64,000 nucleotides of DNA. Origin: Bacteroidetes bacterium GWB2_32_14. Its GTDB lineage: Bacteria > Bacteroidota > Bacteroidia > Bacteroidales > UBA12077. Below the pieces are notes generated by a model that had not been told where the DNA came from, made no database searches, and was given only the letters and a program-made list of their open reading frames with translations. Of this stretch, positions 18,904 through 28,682 are shown in pieces (position 1 is the first letter of the stretch; each line of letters starts with the position of its first letter). The translations under genes were made by a program, and so were the position numbers. Location: contig MENK01000024.1 of the NCBI GenBank assembly GCA_001768235.1, positions 148,468-212,467 of the forward strand, in the 5' to 3' direction.

Positions 18904-20682
18904 ATGAAATCTAAAATCAAAATTTTACTATCCTTTCTGCTATTTTCATCTTGCAGTATAGCCCAACAAACAAATACTGAAATTACACGGGAAGAGTTAT
19001 ACAGCCACATAAAATTTTTAGCCGGCGATTCTCTTAAAGGCAGATACCCCGGAACAACTGAAGATAAAATTGCAGCAGAATATATTAGGAATAATTTTAA
19101 GTATTCAAATCTTAATTTCGTTAATCAGGATGGTTTGCAAGATTTCGAAATTATAACAAACCTGTATTTGGGCGATAAAAATAATCTGACTTTTAAGAAT
19201 GGGATTTACGAACCATTAAAGGATTTTACACCAGTTCCATTTACAGCAAATAAGGAACTAAAAGCAACTATTGTCTTTACAGGATATGGTTTCAATATTC
19301 AAACAAATGATATTCAATGGAATGATTATGCTGCTGTTGATGTAACAGGGAAGTGGGTTCTTATTTTAAGAGGCCTGCCTGATTCAGACAACCCCAATTC
19401 TCCCTATATTATGTACAGTAGCGACAGGTCGAAGGCAATTTTAGCAAAGGATAATGGTGCTGCAGGTGTAATTTTTGTTTCAGGACCTGTTTTCGATCAG
19501 GCAGATGAACTGATTTTATTAGAAAATCCCCAGGGAAATATTGATATTCCTGTAATTCAGATAAAAAGGGAACTTGCCGATAAAATTCTGCAAAATTCAT
19601 CGAAAACAATTTCACAGCTTGAAACTCAATTAAATAACGAAAAGCAACCACTTTCATTTTTTATTGACGAAGAAATATCTGCTTGTACCAACGTGGAGCT
19701 TGAAAAAAAAGAAACGTACAATATTGTTTCGAAATTAATTACTGATAATTCCGAAAATGCAGAATTTATTGTTATCGGAGCTCATTACGATCATTTAGGT
19801 TACGGTGGAATAGGGACTGGTTCACGAAATCCAAATATTACTGCTATCCATTATGGAGCCGATGATAATGCTTCCGGAGTAGCATCTATGCTTGAGATAG
19901 CCGAAAGACTATCATCAAACAAGGAATACCTGAAAAAAAACTTTTTATTTATAGCTTTTGGTGCTGAAGAAATGGGGCTTATTGGTTCAAAATATTTTAC
20001 AGGCAATATGCCTGTTAATAAGGAGCAAATAATGGCAATGATTAATATTGATATGGTTGGCAGAATGAAACCTGATAGTAGCTTGCAAATAGGAGGCGTT
20101 GGAACAGCAATAGAAAACGATTCGTTAGTGAATCTGATAAATAAAAATTACAACCTGCGTTTGGGCTTGTCGCAGGAAGGATATGGCCCATCCGATCATT
20201 CATCGTTTTATAGTATTAACATTCCTGTATTTTTTATTTCAACAGGTGCTCATACCGATTATCATACACCGGGTGATAGTTTAGGAAACATAAATTTTAA
20301 CGGATTACTTACAGTAACAAATTTTATTTATGATCTGGCTTATGAACTGGGAACAAGCAACACGCGATTAACATATAAAGATGCAGGTCCAAAAACGCCA
20401 ACAGGAAATAGAAATGGGCGTAATTTTAAGATATCGCTGGGAATAATGCCCGACTTTTCTGGTGTTGTAAAAAATGGTTTACGTGTGGATTTAGTAATTG
20501 ATAATAAACCTGCTCAAAAAGGGGGGATGAGAACTGGTGACATAATTGTAGCTATTAACGGGATGCCTGTTGGGGATGTTTATGAATACATGGAAAGACT
20601 TAAAAGCTTAAAAGCAGGACAAATAATAACTGTAGAAGTCATCCGCGAAAATGAAAACAAAGTATTACTAATTCAATTATAA
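18904..20682 (+). CDS. M28-family aminopeptidase with PA and PDZ domains, probable lipoprotein
   Basis: The start at 18904 is chosen because MKSKIKILLSFLLFSSC is a clear export signal with a lipobox-like FSSC (Cys17). The upstream ATG at 18850 adds 18 residues that lie in a repeat. Domains in order over 592 residues: PA insert at about 110-240, M28 zinc peptidase at about 270-480 and a C-terminal PDZ at about 505-590. Probable zinc and catalytic residues are H294, D320 (GADDNASG), E355/E356 (FGAEEMG), D383 (NIDMVG) and H454. It likely trims peptides outside the inner membrane. The next gene starts 4 nt after its stop. Confidence 0.88.
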   Translation: MKSKIKILLSFLLFSSCSIAQQTNTEITREELYSHIKFLAGDSLKGRYPGTTEDKIAAEYIRNNFKYSNLNFVNQDGLQDFEIITNLYLGDKNNLTFKNGIYEPLKDFTPVPFTANKELKATIVFTGYGFNIQTNDIQWNDYAAVDVTGKWVLILRGLPDSDNPNSPYIMYSSDRSKAILAKDNGAAGVIFVSGPVFDQADELILLENPQGNIDIPVIQIKRELADKILQNSSKTISQLETQLNNEKQPLSFFIDEEISACTNVELEKKETYNIVSKLITDNSENAEFIVIGAHYDHLGYGGIGTGSRNPNITAIHYGADDNASGVASMLEIAERLSSNKEYLKKNFLFIAFGAEEMGLIGSKYFTGNMPVNKEQIMAMINIDMVGRMKPDSSLQIGGVGTAIENDSLVNLINKNYNLRLGLSQEGYGPSDHSSFYSINIPVFFISTGAHTDYHTPGDSLGNINFNGLLTVTNFIYDLAYELGTSNTRLTYKDAGPKTPTGNRNGRNFKISLGIMPDFSGVVKNGLRVDLVIDNKPAQKGGMRTGDIIVAINGMPVGDVYEYMERLKSLKAGQIITVEVIRENENKVLLIQL

Positions 20683-20686
20683 AATA

Positions 20687-21511
20687 ATGAGAAAAACTTT
20701 ATTCTGGATATTTGCAATCGTAATAACACTTGCAGCTGCCGTGTACCAGAGAAAGACAGGCCCCACATATCCAAAAAAAGTAACCGTCGGGATTAATACT
20801 AAAAAATACACTTTTGATTTAAAACGCAATAGTGATAACGATAAAGATTGTGATATCAGAATTTGTATTCCTGACTCAGGTGTCACAGCCTTGATTAATT
20901 ACAAACTTTACCCGGTTGAAGATGAATGGAAACAAACCGGGTTTGTCAGAGATAGTAATAATTTAATCGGATACTTACCGAAACAACCAGCAGCAGGTAA
21001 ATTAGAATATTACATTACTTTCATGTACAAAGACAAACCTGAAGAAGTAACTCATACTGAGCATGTAATCATTCGTTTTAAAAACCCGGTTCCACTATGG
21101 GCATTATTACCACATATTTTATTCATGTTTATTGCAATGCTATTATCAAACTTAACAGGTATATATGCATTGTTCAAGCTCGAGAAACAAAAATTTTATG
21201 GAAGACTAACCTTATTGTTCATAATACTTGGAGGAATAATTTTTGGGCCAGTTGTTCAACATTTTGCTTTCGGGCAGGCATGGACAGGAGTTCCTTTTGG
21301 ATGGGATTTAACAGATAATAAGACTCTTATAGCCCTGGTATTTTGGATTATTGCTGTTGTTGTAAACTCTAAAAAACAAAATTTACGATTGACAATTCTT
21401 GCATCTCTGGTACTTTTCGTCGTGTATATTATTCCACACAGCTTACTTGGCTCGGAGTTTGATTATGCTAAAGGAGAAGTAGTTACGGGTGTAATCAATC
21501 TTATTCATTAG
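20687..21511 (+). CDS. Conserved multi-pass membrane protein of unknown function
   Basis: The 274-residue protein has one N-terminal helix (about residues 5-22). A soluble beta-rich region of about 110 residues follows, which reads like an immunoglobulin-fold or receptor ectodomain (YPVEDEWKQTGF, GKLEYYITF). The C-terminal half has about four membrane helices. I do not recognise a family. It lies 4 nt after the M28 peptidase and is likely cotranscribed, and a strong hairpin follows it. Confidence 0.65.
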   Translation: MRKTLFWIFAIVITLAAAVYQRKTGPTYPKKVTVGINTKKYTFDLKRNSDNDKDCDIRICIPDSGVTALINYKLYPVEDEWKQTGFVRDSNNLIGYLPKQPAAGKLEYYITFMYKDKPEEVTHTEHVIIRFKNPVPLWALLPHILFMFIAMLLSNLTGIYALFKLEKQKFYGRLTLLFIILGGIIFGPVVQHFAFGQAWTGVPFGWDLTDNKTLIALVFWIIAVVVNSKKQNLRLTILASLVLFVVYIIPHSLLGSEFDYAKGEVVTGVINLIH

Positions 21512-21520
21512 GAAAAAAAA

Positions 21521-21550
21521 AGCAGGACCAAGTCCTGCTAAATTTTTTTT
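21521..21550. terminator. Bidirectional terminator
   Basis: An 8-bp stem AGCAGGAC / GTCCTGCT with a CAA loop (21521-21539) is flanked by A-runs on the left and T-runs on the right. It would end transcription of both the plus-strand membrane gene and the minus-strand small lipoprotein gene. Confidence 0.8.
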
Positions 21551-21562
21551 AAGCACTAAGAA

Positions 21563-21748
21563 TTATTCAGCTGCTGCTTCTTCAACTACTGCTGCAGTAT
21601 CAGTTTCAGCAACTTCAGCTTCTTCTGTCATTTCTTCAACTTGTTCAGTTGCTTCTTCTGCAGGTTTTTCTTGTTTTGGTGCACAAGAATAGAAAGCTGT
21701 AAAACATACTAGTGCTAAGGCTACCAATAATAAATTTAATTTTTTCAT
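21563..21748 (-). CDS. Small acidic lipoprotein
   Basis: The 61-residue product has a lipoprotein signal ending in FYSC (Cys22). A low-complexity tail rich in Glu, Ala, Thr and Val follows, strongly acidic. Such short Glu/Ala-rich lipoproteins are common in Bacteroidota and have no known function. The gene has its own terminator and ends a short transcript. Codon use is ordinary, and the clear signal peptide argues that it is a real gene. Confidence 0.65.
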   Translation of the reverse strand: MKKLNLLLVALALVCFTAFYSCAPKQEKPAEEATEQVEEMTEEAEVAETDTAAVVEEAAAE

Positions 21749-21868
21749 TTTGTAATTTGATTTAATTAGATTTTAGGATTCCTAGCAAAAATAAGAAATT
21801 ATTTGATAAATAAAACCTCAAATAAAATTTTATTCATTTTTTTTCAACTCTAATTAAAAATTACGGTT

Positions 21869-23983
21869 TCAATTCCAGATGAAATTAATTTCAACTCCCG
21901 ACTTGAACCACCTGCCTGGCATTTCAATATTACCATAATCAACATAATCAACATTAAAAATATTTGTAGCTTCTGCATATATCTTTATCCATTTATAATT
22001 CAAAATAATTTTAGCATCAACAATGAAAAATGGGTTATATTCAATTTCCTGATTATAAACTTTTTTTGCAAAATCGTATGGTTGGTAATACCCGGCTCTG
22101 TCCTGGTATTTAAAATTCCAGAAAACATCAATGTTCTTTGTAAGTTCATGTAAAACAGATACATTCAGGTTGTGTTTCAGGTGGTTTAATGCATATTTTG
22201 ATTCATCTTTTTGTGAATCAACAATCTGATTGATATATGAATAATTTAAACTGATAGATTTTACAGGTATAATGGGAATAAATGAACTGGTATTTATTTT
22301 TGATGAAAATTGAATTCCATAAGTTTGAACATTTGTCAGGTTTTCTGTTTGCCATTTAACATCGGCCGTATCTTTAACCCACTCAATCAGGTTTACAGCA
22401 TCACGGTAAAAAACAGATATGGCTGATTGCAGTATTTTTTTATCAAACTTTAAACCGCCTTCGTAACTCCATGCTGTTTCGGGTTTTAAATCCGGGTTTC
22501 CAATATTTTTTGGCCCTTCGTAAAATAAATCAGTAAAAGTGGGCAAGCGTAACGATTTGTTTACTGAAGCAAATGCTTTAAATCCTGAAATAATTTCAAA
22601 ACCTGCGTCAATACCCGGGTAGAAATTCAGGTCATTATCTTTTTCAGAAATATAACTGGCAAGTAATCCTGCTGATATTGATATCCTGTTAATAAAAACA
22701 GACTGTTCAATAAAAAAATTTGCTATTCCACGAGAGTAGCTCTTTGTATAGAAGCCATCAGGTTCATCTGCCGGGAAAATAGTATCATTCATTGGTTCGC
22801 CCAATTTATTGCTTAATATATTTTCGAGTCGGTATTCTCCTCCAACAGAGGTTGTTCCAAGCTTTGAAGTATAGCGTGAGTCTATTTTCAAACCATAAAT
22901 TTGCGAGAAGTGATAATTATGACCGGTGTACCAGCTTGCAGGCTCATATCGAAATAATTCAAATCGATCTTTATGTTGTCTGTAATAAAGTGATGATGTA
23001 AATTTTACTTTTTGCCCGGTTTCGAGTTTAATACTTGAAAAAGTTGTTTTTATTTGTTCATATTGCCCGGGATACTCCGGGGTATAAAAGCTGTTAGCTC
23101 CAAATGAATTGTTTGTATGCCCGATTTGAAAATCAATTTTGCCGGATTTAAATTTTATTCGTGGATTGTAAAAAATGTTCATTTGATCATAGTCTGTATT
23201 AGCGGCATAACCTCCTGATACAGATTTTGAAACAGTAAGAAACTGTCCGAAGTTTTTATAATTTAATGATGTTGAAAATGATGCAGAGAAAAGTGCAAAA
23301 TCTCCGGCAGAAAAATTTGCTTTAACAAAATTATCTTGAGATTGATTCGTAAGAATATTAATTGCCCCGCAAAAAGCATTTGGCCCAAAAACCCGTGACC
23401 CCGAACCTTCTAAAATTTCAATTCTATCGACAGCATTTATGTTTATCGGGAGGTTTAAACTATGGTGCCCTGTTTGGGGATCGCTTATGTTAATGCCATT
23501 TAGAAGAATTAAGTTCTGATCAAATGTTCCGCCCCGGATACTCATGTCGGACTGAACACCATTTGTACCTCGCTGTCTGATATCAACAAATGAACTCCCT
23601 TCAATTAGTTCGTTAATACTGCTTACAGGCATTTGTTTAAGTGTAGTATCTTCAATTACTGTTACTGTGCGTGAGAGCTTTGAGTATATAACCGGTGACC
23701 GCTGTGCAGTGACAATAACTTCTTCCAGGTCGAGAGTCTTGGAAATTGTGCTTGTATCGGTTTGTGCTAATAATTGTACAGGCAATAATACAATTGAATA
23801 CGCTACATTTAACGAACTTATTTTAACTACTTTTTTTAAACTGTTAAATACCGAGAAGTTTTTATTTGACCATTTAGCAAATGCTATAAATGAGTGTTTT
23901 GATTTACTCGTGATTTGTTTTTTCATAAAATGGATTGGTTTAAATTTAAAGGCTCCAAAAGTAATTAAAAATGCGATTATCAA
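21869..23983 (-). CDS. TonB-dependent receptor, BtuB/vitamin-B12-type
   Basis: This outer-membrane beta-barrel receptor has a plug domain. VIVTAQRSP near residue 90 is followed by SINELIEGSSFVDIRQR and the plug signature SIRGGTFDQNLILLNG. The 22-stranded barrel follows, ending in an aromatic-rich strand. The annotated length is 704 residues, but a start at 23926 (MKKQITSKS) looks more natural because the extra 19 residues precede the probable export region. The subgroup often imports corrinoids or metal chelates. No cobalamin riboswitch was seen upstream, so the substrate is open. No SusD partner is adjacent. Confidence 0.8.
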   Translation of the reverse strand: MIIAFLITFGAFKFKPIHFMKKQITSKSKHSFIAFAKWSNKNFSVFNSLKKVVKISSLNVAYSIVLLPVQLLAQTDTSTISKTLDLEEVIVTAQRSPVIYSKLSRTVTVIEDTTLKQMPVSSINELIEGSSFVDIRQRGTNGVQSDMSIRGGTFDQNLILLNGINISDPQTGHHSLNLPININAVDRIEILEGSGSRVFGPNAFCGAINILTNQSQDNFVKANFSAGDFALFSASFSTSLNYKNFGQFLTVSKSVSGGYAANTDYDQMNIFYNPRIKFKSGKIDFQIGHTNNSFGANSFYTPEYPGQYEQIKTTFSSIKLETGQKVKFTSSLYYRQHKDRFELFRYEPASWYTGHNYHFSQIYGLKIDSRYTSKLGTTSVGGEYRLENILSNKLGEPMNDTIFPADEPDGFYTKSYSRGIANFFIEQSVFINRISISAGLLASYISEKDNDLNFYPGIDAGFEIISGFKAFASVNKSLRLPTFTDLFYEGPKNIGNPDLKPETAWSYEGGLKFDKKILQSAISVFYRDAVNLIEWVKDTADVKWQTENLTNVQTYGIQFSSKINTSSFIPIIPVKSISLNYSYINQIVDSQKDESKYALNHLKHNLNVSVLHELTKNIDVFWNFKYQDRAGYYQPYDFAKKVYNQEIEYNPFFIVDAKIILNYKWIKIYAEATNIFNVDYVDYGNIEMPGRWFKSGVEINFIWN

Positions 23984-24159
23984 CTTTATAAATTATATAT
24001 TCAAGAACATACAAAAAATAAGAACAAGTATGCAGCATAAATATAAAAACACACGTAATTTAAACAGAACGTTAATAAAAATGTTTTTTGAAATCATAAA
24101 ATTTATAACTTGTAGACTTATGCAGCGAAATAATTTTTTTAACGTCATTAGGTTAGAAA

Positions 24160-24735
24160 ATGAATAAAAGCGAAAGTATTTATATCAATATCCATCAGGA
24201 TATCATTGACCGGTGTAAATCGGGAGAACAAAAAGCTCAGTTTCAGTTGTATAAACTGTACTATAAAGCAATGTATAACACCTGCTTACGTATTGTGAAT
24301 AATAACCTGGAAGCTGAGGATATCATGCAGGAGTCGTTCTTAAAGGCTTTTGAAAAGATTCATACTTACCGTAGCGAAGTAAGTTTTGGAGCCTGGCTTA
24401 AACGGATTGTTATTAATCATTCACTCGATGAATTAAGAAAAAAAAAGATTGAGTTGCAATCTATTGAAGAAACAAGCATAAATCCGGTTGAAGATTCTAA
24501 CGAGAATGATGAAAGCGATATACAGGCAAAAGTCGAAGAGATAAGAGATAAGATTAATAATTTACCCGATGGTTACAGAGTTGTTCTTTCACTTTATTTA
24601 TTGGAAGGTTATGATCACGATGAAATAAGTGAAATTTTAAATATTACAAGTTCAACATCGAGATCGCAATGTGCCAGGGCAAAACAAAAATTAATTGAAT
24701 TGCTAAAAGAAAAAAAATCAGAAAAAGTAAACTAA
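24160..24735 (+). CDS. ECF-type RNA polymerase sigma factor
   Basis: The 191-residue protein has sigma-70 region 2 (about residues 25-95; AEDIMQESFLKAFEKIHTY) and region 4 (about 130-185; a helix-turn-helix around GYDHDEISEILNI). There is no region 3 or 1.1, the ECF plan. It is followed 2 nt later by a one-helix membrane protein that could be its anti-sigma factor and then by a KYG-repeat exported protein, so the three probably form a self-contained regulatory operon. The inducing signal is not visible. Confidence 0.9.
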   Translation: MNKSESIYINIHQDIIDRCKSGEQKAQFQLYKLYYKAMYNTCLRIVNNNLEAEDIMQESFLKAFEKIHTYRSEVSFGAWLKRIVINHSLDELRKKKIELQSIEETSINPVEDSNENDESDIQAKVEEIRDKINNLPDGYRVVLSLYLLEGYDHDEISEILNITSSTSRSQCARAKQKLIELLKEKKSEKVN

Positions 24736-24737
24736 AT

Positions 24738-25301
24738 ATGAAAAATTTAGAACATATCATACAAGAAAACCGTTCAGCTTTTGATTTGCACGAACCAAGC
24801 GAAGGACATTTTGAACGATTCGAACAAAAACTGAACCGACAGCATAAAAGAAATCAACGATTTACGGTATCATTTGTATTAAAAGCAGCAGCAGTAGCAC
24901 TTCTTGTAACATTATCTGGATTATGGGTTTATGAGCAGGTTATTCCACAAAAAGTAATGAATAAGGGTATTGCATTACACCAAATTTCACCTGAATACAA
25001 CGAAGTAGAAATGTATTATTCAACACTTGTAAATCAAAAATTTAACGAAATTAATTCCCTGGAATTTAGCGACGATAAACAGAAAGTAATCCTGCTAAAT
25101 GAACTAAATCAAATGGATTCGATTTATGAAAACTTAAAAAAAGATTTGAAAATTAATCCAACCGACGAAAGAGTTATAAATGCCATGATACAACATTATC
25201 AACTAAAAGTTGAGGTAATGAACCAAATATTAAACCAATTACACCAAGTAAAAACAATAAATCAACAAAAATCTGACAACTATGAAAGCACAGAAATCTA
25301 A
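24738..25301 (+). CDS. Single-pass membrane protein, candidate anti-sigma factor
   Basis: The 187-residue protein has a cytoplasmic N-terminus of about 45 residues, a membrane helix at about 46-67 (LKAAAVALLVTLSGLWVY) and a helical outer domain. The layout and the position directly after an ECF sigma gene suggest an anti-sigma factor. There is no zinc-binding HxxxCxxC motif, so it is not a classical ZAS protein. The N-terminus contains RSAFDLHEPSEGHFERFEQKL, a pattern frequent in Bacteroidota proteins next to ECF sigma genes. It overlaps the following gene by 20 nt. Confidence 0.65.
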   Translation: MKNLEHIIQENRSAFDLHEPSEGHFERFEQKLNRQHKRNQRFTVSFVLKAAAVALLVTLSGLWVYEQVIPQKVMNKGIALHQISPEYNEVEMYYSTLVNQKFNEINSLEFSDDKQKVILLNELNQMDSIYENLKKDLKINPTDERVINAMIQHYQLKVEVMNQILNQLHQVKTINQQKSDNYESTEI

Positions 25302-26406
25302 ATTAACGCTCTTACTAATAAGCATACAGCTTTTGGTAATTTTTGCCGCTTCGGCAGGAACTCAGGAATACACTAAAAATTTGCACCAGGATTACGATGC
25401 AGACCAAAACACTCTTTTAATTATCCAAAATAAATTTGGAAATGTAAATATCAACGATTGGGATAAAAACCAGGTTTCTATTGATGTTACTATAAAAATT
25501 GATCACAAAAACGAAGAAAAAGCTAAAGAACTTCTCAACTATATTAATGTTGAGTTTAGCAAAGAAGGAAACACCTTAAAAGCCATTACAACTATTGATG
25601 AGAAATTTAACAATGGATTTTCGTGGAGCGATAACAAGAAAGAATTTAGCATTGATTACGAAGTTAAAATTCCTAAAAATCTTCAGCTGAATTTAGAGAA
25701 CAAATATGGAAATGCATTTATCAATGAAATTACCGGACATTCAGTTATAGCAATAAAATATGGTAATCTTAAAGCAAATAAAATTATAAGAGATAATACA
25801 AGGCCTTTAAGTGAAGTTTACCTGGCTTATTCTAATGGAACAATTAAAGAATGCGAGTGGCTTAAACTTACACTTAAATACTCTAAGATTGAAATTGAAA
25901 AGAGTAAAGCACTTATAGCCGTTACAAAATATTCAAAATTGTATGTTGATAATGCCAGTTCAATAGTTAGTGAATCGAAATACGACACCTATAAAATTGG
26001 CAAAGTAACTAACTTTGTAACAACAGCAGCATATACCGATTTTAAATTCGTGGAAATTTACAAAAAACTTGAAGTGGAAAATCGTTATGGAGGAATAACC
26101 GTTGAACATATGCCGGGGGATTTTGAAAAAATTGATATTGATAATGAATACGGGAATGTGAAAATTGGTATAGAAGCAGGTACATCATATCAGTTAAACG
26201 GAATTGCAAAATATGGTGATATTGAATATCCTGATGGAGGCAGAATAAGCAGAATTAAAGAAACTACTGAAACTACTGTTAACGGGATAGTTGGAAATAA
26301 TGATAAAACAGCATCAGTAGTAGAAATTACAACTAAATATGGAAGTGTTAATTTATCATATACAAAAGGCGAAGATGATGATAATGGCGATGAAGATGAC
26401 GAATAG
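25282..26406 (+). CDS. Exported KYG-repeat beta-solenoid protein (DUF4097-like)
   Basis: The 374-residue protein has a signal peptide (about residues 1-25) and at least ten occurrences of [KRE][YF][GSD]. The main ones are at residues 51, 141, 159, 199, 216, 233, 268, 289, 310 and 352, mostly 17-21 residues apart and each followed by a short hydrophobic strand. This periodicity fits a beta-solenoid like those in DUF4097/DUF2807 adhesin-like proteins. The C-terminus ends in an acidic tail (GEDDDNGDEDDE). It is translationally coupled to the candidate anti-sigma gene and may be part of that envelope-sensing unit. The biochemical role is unknown. Confidence 0.7.
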   Translation: MKAQKSKLTLLLISIQLLVIFAASAGTQEYTKNLHQDYDADQNTLLIIQNKFGNVNINDWDKNQVSIDVTIKIDHKNEEKAKELLNYINVEFSKEGNTLKAITTIDEKFNNGFSWSDNKKEFSIDYEVKIPKNLQLNLENKYGNAFINEITGHSVIAIKYGNLKANKIIRDNTRPLSEVYLAYSNGTIKECEWLKLTLKYSKIEIEKSKALIAVTKYSKLYVDNASSIVSESKYDTYKIGKVTNFVTTAAYTDFKFVEIYKKLEVENRYGGITVEHMPGDFEKIDIDNEYGNVKIGIEAGTSYQLNGIAKYGDIEYPDGGRISRIKETTETTVNGIVGNNDKTASVVEITTKYGSVNLSYTKGEDDDNGDEDDE

Positions 26407-26413
26407 ATTTTTA

Positions 26414-26458
26414 CAGTATAAAATAAAACCCGGAATTACCGGGTTTTATTTTATACTG
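26414..26458. terminator. Perfect 20-bp bidirectional terminator
   Basis: An uninterrupted 20-bp inverted repeat with a 5-base loop (AATTA) has a GC core CCCGG/CCGGG flanked by A- and T-rich arms. The arms provide U-tracts in both directions, between the convergent KYG-repeat gene and the gene at 26489. Confidence 0.85.
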
Positions 26459-26488
26459 AATTTACGAATAAGCTAATTTACAATGAAT

Positions 26489-27607
26489 TTACAAGTCTTT
26501 TTGATAAATCCTGTAACGTTTATATATTTTGCCCCCAACACGTTCATATTCAGCTCTCATTTTCGTGTTTTGTTCCATAACAATATGGCTGTCGATAATT
26601 TCAAGCCTGGCTTCATGAGCCGACTTGAGCATTGCTGATGCCAGAAGAGAATCGAGCCCAACATTCCGGTATTCTGTTTTTATTGCACCCAATAGCAAAT
26701 CTAACTCTTTTGTGGTTTTCATTGATCGTAATATTTTTATAAAACCAAAAGGGAATAAGCGCCCGCGTGATTTCCTTAATCCTTCACTAATGCTTGGCAT
26801 TCCTATAATATAGGCAATTACCTGGTTTTCTTTATTTGTAATTAGTTTTATAAAACGTGGATCGAGTATGGAAAGATAACGATTTGCAAAATCTTTCATT
26901 TCTTTTTCATCATAAGGCACATAACCATATATTTTGGTGAATGTTTCGTTGGTTAATTTAAAAACAGGAATAATAAATTGTTTAACATCTTTTATTCGGG
27001 TAAACTCATGTAAACGATAACCGTTTCGCACTAACCTGTCGAGAATACGTTGATAAAAATCGGGCAGCTCTTTTGAAATAGCAATATGATATTGAACAAG
27101 GTCGAGAAGTTGAGAAAATCCTTCTTTTTCAATAAATTCAGGCATATACGGCAGACTGCAATTTGTAATCATCACTGTAGGTTGATCAAATCCATCTATT
27201 AAAAATCCCTGGGGATCTTTATCTGAAAATCCAAAAGGCCCAATAAGTTTTGTTGTTCCTTTTTCTTTTGCCCACTTTTCAATATGACTTATTAAAGCAT
27301 GAAAAACTTCTTTATCTTCAAAACATTCCATGAAAACAAAACGGGCATTATTTTCATTATGAATTTCGTTGTATTTTCGGTTAATAATCCCCATTATCCT
27401 GCCAACAGCTTCACCATCTTTTTTAGCTAAAACCAAAATGGTATCGCAATAATTGAAAGCCCTGTTTTTTTTAGAATCAAATAAAGTCCATTCATCAGAA
27501 TAGAGCGGATGAAGCCAGTTTTTATGATTTTTATGAATTTTTTCAGGTAAGTAAATAAATTTGCTTAAATCCGATTTGTTTTTAACTTCAATTATTTCTA
27601 TACTCAT
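26489..27607 (-). CDS. GNAT-like acyltransferase-fold protein
   Basis: The 372-residue cytoplasmic protein has a likely N-acetyltransferase fold in its N-terminal half (VLAKKDGEAVGRIMGIINR near 79-97, then KLIGPFGFSDKDPQGFLIDG) and a second related region near the C-terminus (YRNVGLDSLLASAML). It is a conserved protein of Bacteroidota, usually annotated as hypothetical or GNAT family. The substrate is unknown. It stands alone between a terminator and a PAP2 gene. Confidence 0.6.
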   Translation of the reverse strand: MSIEIIEVKNKSDLSKFIYLPEKIHKNHKNWLHPLYSDEWTLFDSKKNRAFNYCDTILVLAKKDGEAVGRIMGIINRKYNEIHNENNARFVFMECFEDKEVFHALISHIEKWAKEKGTTKLIGPFGFSDKDPQGFLIDGFDQPTVMITNCSLPYMPEFIEKEGFSQLLDLVQYHIAISKELPDFYQRILDRLVRNGYRLHEFTRIKDVKQFIIPVFKLTNETFTKIYGYVPYDEKEMKDFANRYLSILDPRFIKLITNKENQVIAYIIGMPSISEGLRKSRGRLFPFGFIKILRSMKTTKELDLLLGAIKTEYRNVGLDSLLASAMLKSAHEARLEIIDSHIVMEQNTKMRAEYERVGGKIYKRYRIYQKDL

Positions 27608-27699
27608 TATCTTGATAATTTAGTCAAAAAGTACATAAATAAAATTAATTAAGGTATATATAAATACAGAAAGATGTTATTTTCAATGTTCTTTTTTAT

Positions 27700-28572
27700 T
27701 TAATAATCAGATTTATAAGTATTTATTTTTTTGTAAATAAAATCAGAAATTAAATAGATTACCGGGGCAGAAATTATTCCGGCAAAAACATCAATAGCAT
27801 AATGGGCTTTTAAATAGACAGTACTCAACATGAGTATGAATACAAAAGGAATTAATACAAGAAAATAGTTTTTAAAAGAATCTTTTAATATGATTAAATA
27901 AATAATAGCCATACCAACATGCGAACTTGGGAAAGCACCTGTTTCCGATTCGGCATAAGTTAAAATTATACGCATTGTTTTATAAAACAAATATCCCTGG
28001 GGAATATTTCTTTCTCTTTCTGGTAAATAGAACTGGGGCCCGATTGAAGGAATAATAGCAAATATCAGGTAATAAATGTAAAATGAAATAATGATTAAAA
28101 ATAAAATCTTCTGGTATTCAGTATTTTTTTTGAAATAGAATAAACATAAAATGCCAATAGCCATTAAATAATATGAGAAATACCCAAAATGCATCAATTC
28201 ACTAAACCATCGATACGGAATAACTTGCGAAAAATAAACAGATGGATGAAAACCCAATACGAGTTGTTCGAAATGATATAAAAGCGGATCTATATTGTTG
28301 AAAATTAAATTATTGTAATAGCCTGTCTCGTTATAGAAATAACTTATGACGATCAATGGATAGAAATATCTGAGAAAACGCATGATTTTATGCTTGCTGT
28401 TTTCAAGTGTTGTGAAATACACGATTAATAATATGACTCCTGAACGAATAGCCAAATGAAGAGATAAATTCTCAAGTTTATTGTAGCCTGATAACATGAA
28501 TAAGGATGTTATCAAGATATAAATTATTGTTATTTTATCAACACTATTTAAGCTTATCTTTCTCAAATTCAT
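27700..28572 (-). CDS. PAP2-superfamily membrane phosphatase/phosphotransferase
   Basis: The 290-residue protein has about eight membrane helices. It carries two PAP2 motifs: GAFPSSH with S217 and H218 (C2) and a C3-like HYAIDVFAG with H257 and D261. The N-terminal KxxxxxxRP motif is not evident, as in AUR1/IPT-like members that transfer phosphoinositol-type head groups. It is probably active at the periplasmic face on lipid phosphates such as undecaprenyl- or phosphatidyl-linked substrates. The exact reaction is not determined by sequence. Confidence 0.75.
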   Translation of the reverse strand: MNLRKISLNSVDKITIIYILITSLFMLSGYNKLENLSLHLAIRSGVILLIVYFTTLENSKHKIMRFLRYFYPLIVISYFYNETGYYNNLIFNNIDPLLYHFEQLVLGFHPSVYFSQVIPYRWFSELMHFGYFSYYLMAIGILCLFYFKKNTEYQKILFLIIISFYIYYLIFAIIPSIGPQFYLPERERNIPQGYLFYKTMRIILTYAESETGAFPSSHVGMAIIYLIILKDSFKNYFLVLIPFVFILMLSTVYLKAHYAIDVFAGIISAPVIYLISDFIYKKINTYKSDY

Positions 28573-28631
28573 ATATAATAAGGTTAGGCTAAGATATTAA
28601 ATACTTATATCATTCAAAGCAATAAAAATAA

Positions 28632-28659
28632 AAAACTGTCTTGTATCAAAGACAGTTTT
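28632..28659 (-). terminator. Terminator after iorB
   Basis: An 11-bp inverted repeat AAAACTGTCTT / AAGACAGTTTT lies just after the iorB stop on the minus strand. A T-rich run (TTTTTTATTTTTATT) follows it in that direction. Confidence 0.75.
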
Positions 28660-28682
28660 AAATCAGAATTTAATTAAATTTT

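Noticed and set aside
23984-24159. Cobalamin riboswitch before the BtuB-like receptor
   Set aside because: The upstream DNA is AT-rich and lacks the conserved B12-box sequence and the paired elements of the class.
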